In this document: positions 58,775-64,000 of the stretch, piece after piece
How positions within the stretch are numbered: position 1 is the first letter of the stretch
Layout of the letters: each line of letters opens with the position of its first letter
NCBI RefSeq assembly: GCF_002343915.1
Contig: NZ_NETK01000001.1
Span: 4,846,001 to 4,910,000 of the forward strand
Origin: Nannocystis exedens
GTDB lineage: Bacteria > Myxococcota_A > Polyangia > Nannocystales > Nannocystaceae
Direction of reading: 5' to 3'
Length of the DNA stretch: 64,000 bases
Notes under the pieces: generated by a model
What the model was told of the DNA's origin: nothing
What the model saw: the letters and a program-made list of their open reading frames with translations, nothing else
Database searches by the model: none
Made by a program: the position numbers and the translations under genes

Positions 58775-59469
58775 TCACGGCGGGCCGGGCAAGTCGGTCG
58801 GCGCCTCGACCCCGAGCGTGCGGCAGGTCGGCGAGTTGGGGACGCCGGTGTGGTCGGGCATGGTGCCGAGGATCCGGTCGCCGAGGTGGGTGGTGACGCC
58901 CTGCCAGTAGTGCTCGTTCTTGAAGTGGTGCAGGCGGTGGTAGCGCCAGATCCGGCGGTAGAACTCGCCTCTGGGCTTGTAGCCGGTGTGCGTGAGGTAG
59001 TGCGTCCACTCGTAGAGGAAAGCCATCGTCACGCTGCCGACCACGCCGCTGAGGGCGACCTGCGGCGTGGGCGCGAGCAGGAACCACACCGCGGAGAACA
59101 TCGCCAGGCCGAGCCAGCCGGCGCGCCGGGGGATGAACACCAGCTCGAGCCGCCACGGGTCGCGGTGATGGGCGCGGTGAAATTTGGCGATCTGCAGGTC
59201 GAACTTGCGGCCGAACACCGTGGTCGGCTTGAAGTGGAGGATGTAGACGTGGATCAGCCACTCGACGAATGGCTGGGCCGCCAGGAGGATCGGGACGACG
59301 AGGAGGCCCAGCCGAAGTCGCCGACCGCGAGGCGCGTGGCGACCAGCAGCGGCCACACCACCGCGAAGATCCGCGGGCTGTGAAAGGTGAAGAAGGCGCG
59401 CGCGGCCTGGCCGAGCGTGGGGCTCTTGCCGTCGCGGCCGCCCAGGGGTTCGTGCTCATTGCTCGTCAT
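58775..59469 (-). pseudogene. Fatty acid hydroxylase/sterol desaturase, broken by one-base deletion
   Basis: Two frames together give a normal ~231-residue membrane hydroxylase. The 5' frame starts at ATG 59469 with GGAGGA five bases upstream, reads ARAFFTFHSPRIFAVVWPLL and GDFGW, and goes out of frame at ~59306. The 3' frame continues LLVVPILLAAQPFVEWLIHV with histidine clusters KFHRAHHRDP, WTHYLTHTG and YHRLHHFKN. Restoring one base turns W-A into W-D-LLVV, the family pattern. It overlaps the FadR gene by 14 bp. Either a true mutation or a sequencing error. Confidence 0.75.
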
Positions 59470-60229
59470 CGTCGTCCTCCTCTCCGTCTGCCGCTCGATC
59501 TTCGTCCGGGTGCTCGAGCGCGGCGAGCAGCTGCAAGATGCCGCGCGAGCCGTGCTGCATCAGCGCCTGGGCGCTCTGGCCGGCGCCCTCGCCGTCCTTG
59601 CGGCGCACGGCGTCGGCGATCCGGCGATAGGCCGCGAGGTCGCGCAGCTCCTCGCTCATCACCTCGACCAGCGCCTCGCGCATGCCCTCGTAGGTGTGAC
59701 GCAGGCCGTTGAAGGCGAGCTGGTAGGCGATGTTGTCGCTGCAGAGCGTGAGCAGGTCCCAGAACTGCAGCGCTAGCACCTGCAGCGCCAGCAAGTCGTG
59801 CTCCTGCGCCGCCATCGCGGCGACGACCTCGTCGAGCTGCAGCACCTGGCCGGGGCTGCGGCGCAAGGCGGCCAGCCGGGCGATGTCCGGGGCCATCGCG
59901 GCCCGCATCTCCATCACGCTGCGGGCGACGCGGAGGTCGACGGTGCCGTCGTGGTGAAAGAGGAGGCGATTGAGGAGGTCGAGGCTGGCGGTCTGCTTGA
60001 AATCGAGCACCCGCGTGCCGCCGCCGTGCTGGATGGAAATCAGCCCGGCCTGCGACAGCCGCTTGAGCGCCTCACGCACCGCCCCGCGGTTGACCCGCAG
60101 GACGTCGCACAGGGCGCGCTCGCTCGGCAGCGGCGTGCCCGGGCGCATCCGGCCGTGCACGATCTCCTGAGAAAGCTGCTCGAACACAGCGTCGGACAGG
60201 GACTTTCGGGCGACTGGCTTGAGGCGCAT
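59456..60229 (-). CDS. FadR-type GntR regulator
   Basis: A 257-residue regulator. The winged HTH (residues ~8-80) closely resembles E. coli FadR: LPSERALCDVLRVNRGAVRE and GLISIQHGGGTRVLDF carry the Arg and His-Gly residues that touch DNA. An FCD-type helical ligand domain follows (EMRAAMAPDIARLAALR, LRHTYEGMREALVE). The C-terminus is acidic (GEEDDDDEQ). FadR senses long-chain acyl-CoA. A 17-bp FadR-like operator lies upstream at 60276-60292. The gene overlaps the fatty acid hydroxylase, which it probably controls. ATG 60229 is used; ATG 60253 is possible. Confidence 0.85.
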   Translation of the reverse strand: MRLKPVARKSLSDAVFEQLSQEIVHGRMRPGTPLPSERALCDVLRVNRGAVREALKRLSQAGLISIQHGGGTRVLDFKQTASLDLLNRLLFHHDGTVDLRVARSVMEMRAAMAPDIARLAALRRSPGQVLQLDEVVAAMAAQEHDLLALQVLALQFWDLLTLCSDNIAYQLAFNGLRHTYEGMREALVEVMSEELRDLAAYRRIADAVRRKDGEGAGQSAQALMQHGSRGILQLLAALEHPDEDRAADGEEDDDDEQ

Positions 60230-60275
60230 GGACGAGCCTGATGCGCTCAGCATGTCATGTCCAGATTCGATGGTC

Positions 60276-60292
60276 AACTGGTCATACCAGTT
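60276..60292. promoter_or_regulatory. FadR-like operator
   Basis: AACTGGT-CAT-ACCAGTT is a perfect 7-3-7 dyad. It matches the E. coli FadR consensus as I recall it (ANCTGGTCNGACNAGNT) at all but one fixed position, and the GntR/FadR core TNGTNNNACNA exactly. It overlaps a minus-strand TTGACC (-35) that sits 17 bp from CATGCT (-10), so binding would repress. Confidence 0.7.
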
Positions 60293-60503
60293 TAAATGGG
60301 CACGATCTCGTGGCCGGCCTGCGGTTGGGCGGAACCGGCCGAGCGAGCCGGCCGCGAACGGCAAGGGTTGCGCCGTCGGCCGCCGAGCGACCAGCAGCCC
60401 GCGCGCACCCGCGGCGATCGCGATCCGGGGACCGTCAGCGGAACGAGGGCGGGTCCGCTCGGCGAAGGGCAGCGCACAGGGTCGAGGCGGGCGCGCCGCC
60501 TCG

Positions 60504-60536
60504 CCTGTCCGATGCGTCATGTCTCTTCGGACACGG
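60504..60536. repeat. GACATGTC-family hairpin at the transferase gene end
   Basis: CTGTCCGATG, CGTCATGTCTC, TTCGGACACGG. TGTCCGA pairs with TCGGACA. It encodes the final residues of the protein transferase (SEET). Confidence 0.6.
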
Positions 60537-61293
60537 GGGGCTCGACGGCCGCGCCGGCGCGGTCGAAGCGGCGCCAGCGGCCGGCGATCCGGCGCTCGTG
60601 GGGCAGGTAGCGGGCCTTGTAGGCCATCGACGGGCACTCGCGGATGTACAGGCCGAGGTAGAGGTAGCGGAGACCCCAGGCGCGGCACAGCTCGAGCTGC
60701 TTCATGATCGAGAACACGCCGGGGGACAGCGGCTCGAAGTCGGGGTCGAAGTAGAAGTAGACGGCGGACAGGGCGTCTTCGGCGCGGTCGACGACGGCGA
60801 CGCCGATCAGGCGGCCGTCGACGCGGTAGCGGATCTCGAACGACTCGCAGCAGGTGTCGACGAGGAAGGCGCGGTAGCCGACCTCGTCGATGTCGTGGCC
60901 GTCGGCGTTGAGGTCGCGCTCGGCCTTGTGGCGGTTGTAGAGCGCGACCTTCTCGGGGGTGAGCTCGGGCGGACCGATCTCGACGTCGATGCGCCCGAGG
61001 CCGCGACGGTACACGCGGCGCTGGGTCTTGTCGGCCACGAAGCGCTCGACGTCGATGCGGATGGGCTCGCAGGCCTGGCAGGTCGGGCACGAGGTGCGGT
61101 AGAGCAGCACGCCCTGGCGGCGGTCGCCGACCCGCAGGCGCTCGGCGAACTCTTGCGGGGTGAGCATCCGCGTCGGTACGCGGAGCGGCATTCGAGCGTC
61201 GCGCCCCTGGAGATAGGGGCAGACGGTCGCCTCGTCGTATACCAGCAGCTCGGGCGGGTCGGCCGCGAGCAAGCGGGGGCGCCAGCGCATCAT
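60517..61293 (-). CDS. bpt: Leucyl/arginyl-tRNA--protein transferase (Bpt/Ate family)
   Basis: A 258-residue N-end rule transferase. TSCPTCQACEPIRIDVERF is the Cys-rich N-domain block, YNRHKAERDL and GHDIDEVGYRAFLVDTCC the acceptor-binding helices, DALSAVYFYFDPDFEPLSPG, and MAYKARYLPHE the conserved NYK-like end. It adds Leu (Bpt) or Arg to N-terminal Asp/Glu for degradation. TATACT on the minus strand (61299-61304) ends 5 or 8 nt before two adjacent ATG codons at 61293/61290, suggesting leaderless translation. No clpS is nearby. Confidence 0.85.
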   Translation of the reverse strand: MMRWRPRLLAADPPELLVYDEATVCPYLQGRDARMPLRVPTRMLTPQEFAERLRVGDRRQGVLLYRTSCPTCQACEPIRIDVERFVADKTQRRVYRRGLGRIDVEIGPPELTPEKVALYNRHKAERDLNADGHDIDEVGYRAFLVDTCCESFEIRYRVDGRLIGVAVVDRAEDALSAVYFYFDPDFEPLSPGVFSIMKQLELCRAWGLRYLYLGLYIRECPSMAYKARYLPHERRIAGRWRRFDRAGAAVEPPVSEET

Positions 61294-61298
61294 CGGTC

Positions 61299-61304
61299 AG
61301 TATA
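61299..61304 (-). promoter_or_regulatory. -10 box (TATACT) of a leaderless gene
   Basis: 5 nt before ATG 61293, 8 nt before ATG 61290. No SD. Confidence 0.5.
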
Positions 61305-61359
61305 CGGGTCCTCGCCGCCGCGAGGCGCGCCATCGTGTTGTACCGGGCGCCGTGGGCAC

Positions 61360-61365
61360 TACACT
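61360..61365 (+). promoter_or_regulatory. -10 box (TACACT) of a leaderless gene
   Basis: Ends 8 nt before ATG 61374. No SD. Confidence 0.45.
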
Positions 61366-61373
61366 CGCGTGCC

Positions 61374-62204
61374 ATGGCCGAGCCTGAAGTCCTGGACCCC
61401 GGCGTCTGGCGGGTCCCGTACGAGACGCCGACGCTCCCGCCGGCGACCGCGACCAATACTTTGATCGTCGGCACGCGCCGGCTCGCGGTCGTCGAGCCGG
61501 CCACGCCGTATGCGACTGAGCGGGCCGCGCTCGATGCGTTGCTCACGGAGCGGGCCGCCGCGGGCGCGGAGATCGTCGCCGTGCTCGTCACCCACCACCA
61601 CGGCGATCACATCGGCTACGCGTTCGAGCTCGCGCAGCGATGGCGCGCGCCGATCTACGCCCATTCGCTCACGGCGGCCCGGGTCGATTTCCCCGTCGAC
61701 GTCACGCTGGCCGACGGCGACCGGCTCGAGCTGGACGACGGGTATGTCCTTCGAGCCCTGTTCACGCCGGGCCACGCGCCGGGCCACCTCGTCTACTGCG
61801 AGGAGCGCACGGGGATCGCCTACGCCGGCGACCTCGTCGCCGGCATCGGGACGATCCTCATCGACCCTGCCGACGGGGGAGACATGTCGGCGTACCTCGA
61901 TTCGCTCGCCCGCCTCGGTACCGCGCGACCGACGGCGCTCGTCCCCTCCCACGGCCCCGTGATCGCGGCGCCGCAGGAGTGCCTCGAGCGCTACATCACC
62001 CATCGCAGACAGCGCGAGGGCCGGGTGCTCGCCGCCCTGAACGCCGGCGCCACGCGGATGCCCGAGCTCCTCGCCGGCGCCTACAGCGACACCCCGCGGG
62101 AGATCTGGTGGCTGGCCGAGCGGTCTCTGGACGCCCACCTGCGCAAGCTCGAGGGCGAGGGCCGGGTCCGCCGCGAGCCCGACGGTCAGTTCGTCCTGAC
62201 CTGA
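61374..62204 (+). CDS. MBL-fold metallo-hydrolase (LACTB2-like)
   Basis: A 276-residue metallo-beta-lactamase fold enzyme: VLVTHHHGDHIGYAFEL (HHxDH, two zinc sites), LFTPGHAPGHLVYCEE (H), YAGDLVAGIGTILIDP (Asp bridge) and LVPSHGPVIAAP (His), then a winged-helix C-terminal domain (residues ~215-276: HRRQREGRVLAALNAGATRM, LRKLEGEGRVRREPDG). This layout matches LACTB2-type RNA or thioester hydrolases. A short repeat-like string at 61740-61760 encodes GYVLRALFTPG but is also a normal strand. Leaderless start. Confidence 0.85.
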   Translation: MAEPEVLDPGVWRVPYETPTLPPATATNTLIVGTRRLAVVEPATPYATERAALDALLTERAAAGAEIVAVLVTHHHGDHIGYAFELAQRWRAPIYAHSLTAARVDFPVDVTLADGDRLELDDGYVLRALFTPGHAPGHLVYCEERTGIAYAGDLVAGIGTILIDPADGGDMSAYLDSLARLGTARPTALVPSHGPVIAAPQECLERYITHRRQREGRVLAALNAGATRMPELLAGAYSDTPREIWWLAERSLDAHLRKLEGEGRVRREPDGQFVLT

Positions 62205-62317
62205 ACGGGCGCGCCGCCGTACACGGGCTTACCAGACGCGAGGTTGGCGGCGCGCAGTCGCCCGGCGCGTCGCGCGGTCGCCCTTCGCCGGCCGCTGGTG
62301 ATAGGATGGACCTGGTT

Positions 62318-62725
62318 ATGCCCAAGGTCTTGATCGTCGAGGACAACGAACTCAGCCGGGACATGCTCTCGAGGCGACTGCGTCGCAAGGGCTACGAGGT
62401 GCTCGTCGCCGTCGACGGCGGCGAGGGTGTCGCCATGGTGAAGAAGGAGAAGCCCGACATCGTGCTGATGGACTTGAGCCTCCCCGACATGGACGGCTGG
62501 TACGCCACGCGGGTGTTGAAGGAGCACGAGGCGACCGCGAGTATCCCCGTCATCGCCCTCACCGCGCACGCCATGTCCGGCGACCGCGAGAAGGCCCTCG
62601 AGGCCGGCTGCGACGATTACGACACCAAGCCGATCGACCTGCGGCGGCTGCTCTCGAAGATCAACCGCTTCGTGCCCGACCCCGAGGGCGGCGCCGGCGA
62701 TCCCAGCGACAGCCGGGCCGGTTGA
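62318..62725 (+). CDS. Single-domain response regulator (CheY/DivK type)
   Basis: A 135-residue receiver. KVLIVEDNELSRDMLSRRL gives the acidic pocket (Glu-Asp), VLMDLSLPDMDGW the phosphorylated Asp, VIALTAHAMSGDREKALEAG the switch Thr region and DYDTKPIDLRRLL the Lys. It has no output domain, so it works as a DivK/CheY-like switch. TAGGAT ends 10 nt before ATG 62318 and overlaps an alternative ATG at 62306. No kinase is adjacent; the next gene has a PAS-like end. Confidence 0.9.
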   Translation: MPKVLIVEDNELSRDMLSRRLRRKGYEVLVAVDGGEGVAMVKKEKPDIVLMDLSLPDMDGWYATRVLKEHEATASIPVIALTAHAMSGDREKALEAGCDDYDTKPIDLRRLLSKINRFVPDPEGGAGDPSDSRAG

Positions 62726-62817
62726 TCACCGCCTCCGCGGACGCAGCGTCGTCGCTGTCGTGTCTCGCCGGCTCCGCGTGACGCCGGCTCGCAGGCTCGA
62801 CCGACGGCGCGCTCGCG

Positions 62818-62841
62818 TCTGTCCTTTCAGTCATGTCATCG
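62818..62841. repeat. GACATGTC-family unit
   Basis: TCTGTCCTTTCAGTCATGTC plus ATCG. It lies in the 309-bp gap between the response regulator and the next gene. Confidence 0.5.
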
Positions 62842-62973
62842 GGGCGAGCCGCGGTCATCCGTCCGCCGCTCCGCGCGTTCGTCCGCGCGCCGATCTCCCC
62901 GAAAAACGTGCCGGATGAGCCCGGAAAAACGCGACGGAACCGCGTCCCGACCGCCTCCTCACGCGTCCTGCAA

Positions 62974-63002
62974 TTGACACCCCTCGCGGGCCCCTGTAAC
63001 GC
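62974..63002 (+). promoter_or_regulatory. Promoter candidate
   Basis: TTGACA at 62974-62979, a 17-bp spacer and TAACGC at 62997-63002. The -35 is perfect and the -10 weak. It is the only fit for the partial gene that follows. Confidence 0.4.
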
Positions 63003-63034
63003 TCTTTTGGCACGGTTTTCCGCGGAGAACTGCG

Positions 63035-64000
63035 ATCACGGACGCCCACGCACATGCCGGATCGCCCGCCGAGAGCGGGCTCGAACCCCAGAGTGAGGCC
63101 GGGGCCGGGAGCCGCCTGGCCGCCCTGCGTGCGCAGATCGAGCAGCGTTTCGGCTACTTGCCGGCCTTCTTCGAGCCGGCCTTCGCCTGTCCGGACACCC
63201 TCGCCGACCTGTGGCACGCCGCCAGACACGCCTACCTCGATTGCCCCCTGCCCGCGGTCTTCAAGGAGCTCACCCTCCTCCTGACCCTCCGCCGGGCCGG
63301 CGCCGGCCTCGTCGAGCACGCGCTCGCGCTCACCCGCCTGGGCCTCGCGCCGACCGCCGTGCTGGCCGCGCTCGACGACCCGCGGGCCTTCATCGCCCAG
63401 CTGCCGGCCGCCCGCGACGCCCTGCGCGAGCAGCACCTGCACCTCGAGACATGGCCTGAAGACCCTGTCCTCCACGACATGCTCATGCGCTGCGGCCTGG
63501 CCTTCGCCGCCGACCCGCGGGACGGCGCCGACGGGCGGGCCGCGCTGGCGGCCGCGCTGACGCCGGCGCTGTACGCCCGCTGGACCGCGCTGGTCGCCTA
63601 CGCCCGCGGGCGGGCGGCGTGGTTCGAGCTGCACCCCGACCTGGCGCAGCGGGTCGACCCGCCGCTGGTCGAGACGCATGCCTGGCTGTTGCGCGAGGCC
63701 CCCGGGCTCGCGCGGCACTTCGGCGACCCGGCCGTCGGCGCCCGCCCGCTGGTCGCGCCTGCGCTGCTGCGCCTCATCGACGCCGTCCCGACCGGCATCC
63801 TCCAGCTCGACGCCCGCGGCGCGATCGTCATGTCGAACACCACCGCGCAGCGGCTGCTCGGTCACAGCGCCGAGGCCCTCGCCGCGCTGACGATCGACGA
63901 TCTCGAGCGCGGCGCCCTGCGCGACGACGGCCACCCGCTCGCCCCCGGCTCGCCGCTGCGGCGCTGCCTCGAGCAGCACAAGCCGCAGCCGCCGATGACC
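63035..64000 (+). CDS. AhpD/CMD-like helical domain with PAS-like domain (partial), unusual start
   Basis: Open through the window end. An N-terminal helical part (IEQRFGYLPAFFEPAFACPD, LWHAARHAYLDCPLPAVFKE) resembles carboxymuconolactone-decarboxylase/AhpD-like folds. It is followed near residue 250 by IDAVPTGILQLDARGAIVMS, the opening of a PAS domain, so a sensor kinase may follow. No in-frame ATG, GTG or TTG occurs between the TGA at 62975 and TTG 63158, which lies inside the first domain. GGAG at 63024-63027 precedes an ATC codon at 63035, a possible rare start. A repeat unit (63446-63485) is translated. Confidence 0.6.
   Translation, partial: MTDAHAHAGSPAESGLEPQSEAGAGSRLAALRAQIEQRFGYLPAFFEPAFACPDTLADLWHAARHAYLDCPLPAVFKELTLLLTLRRAGAGLVEHALALTRLGLAPTAVLAALDDPRAFIAQLPAARDALREQHLHLETWPEDPVLHDMLMRCGLAFAADPRDGADGRAALAAALTPALYARWTALVAYARGRAAWFELHPDLAQRVDPPLVETHAWLLREAPGLARHFGDPAVGARPLVAPALLRLIDAVPTGILQLDARGAIVMSNTTAQRLLGHSAEALAALTIDDLERGALRDDGHPLAPGSPLRRCLEQHKPQPPMT
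63446..63485. repeat. GACATGTC-family array inside the AhpD/PAS-like gene
   Basis: GAGACATGGCCTGAAGACC, CTGTCCTCCACGACATGCTC. In frame as LETWPEDPVLHDML. Confidence 0.65.

Noticed and set aside
61740..61760. GGGTATGTCCTTCGAGCCCTG as a certain repeat insertion in the MBL gene
   Set aside because: It encodes a strand that is normal for the fold (GYVLRALFTPG), so resemblance may be chance.

Overview
The window is very GC-rich DNA (roughly 70% by eye). It carries a MYXO-CTERM-like surface protein, a Hanks-type Ser/Thr kinase, lipoproteins with Thr/Ser-rich spacers, and CX4CH cytochrome-like domains fused to copper monooxygenase-like domains. Together these suggest a myxobacterium, perhaps of the Nannocystis type. 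The assignment is inferred from gene content only. No rRNA, tRNA, CRISPR array, transposase or phage gene was recognised.

Layout. 0-3.5 kb: the start of an RsuA/RluB pseudouridine synthase, then an ECF sigma factor with a membrane partner, a signal-anchored helical protein and two paralogous lipoproteins that end in an identical 8-cysteine pattern. 3.5-10 kb: two fusion proteins joining an E1/ThiF-like adenylating domain to a nitroreductase domain (Rv1355c-like), flanking an STAS-like protein and a FeeM/LuxI-type acyltransferase that has a perfect 20-bp dyad upstream. 10-12.6 kb: KDPG aldolase, rhomboid protease and SDH-family Clp-fold protease. 12.9-25.3 kb: a cell-envelope block with four glycosyltransferases, a lysophospholipid-type acyltransferase, a hydrolase, a polysaccharide-deacetylase-like protein, an RND exporter and a mannose-1-phosphate guanylyltransferase. 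25.5-35 kb: UbiB-type kinase, WYL regulator, asparaginase, thioredoxin-like lipoprotein, divergent AraC/SnoaL pair, MYXO-CTERM protein, glutaredoxin and an HD-domain protein. 35-43 kb: a cysteine-motif lipoprotein, an RluA-like gene with a triplicated 3' end, Hsp33, HtrA protease, Ser/Thr kinase, sugar dehydrogenase and YbaK. 43-54 kb: tandem copper monooxygenase-like genes, Mini-RNase III, an MFS transporter, a zinc-ribbon propeller protein, UvrC and site-2 protease. 54-64 kb: SSB, a DUF1244/YjbQ/TtcA operon, an HD hydrolase, a FadR-type regulator with a near-consensus operator controlling a fatty acid hydroxylase broken by a one-base deletion, a leucyl/arginyl-protein transferase, an MBL hydrolase, a response regulator and a partial AhpD/PAS-like gene.

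The most unusual signal is not a gene. A family of short palindromic elements built on GACATGTC / CTGTCC...GGACAG is scattered through the whole window, alone or in arrays, in about 40 places. It occupies many intergenic gaps, especially between convergent genes. It also lies in frame inside at least fifteen genes, including Hsp33, UvrC, an RluA-like enzyme, glycosyltransferases and an MFS transporter, and it forms the signal peptide or lipobox region of several lipoproteins. Many copies fold as small hairpins with tetraloops, including cUUCGg. I do not recognise this family.

A second pattern is that about a dozen genes have a TATAxT-like -10 box ending only 5-10 nt before the start codon and no Shine-Dalgarno sequence, which suggests leaderless transcripts.
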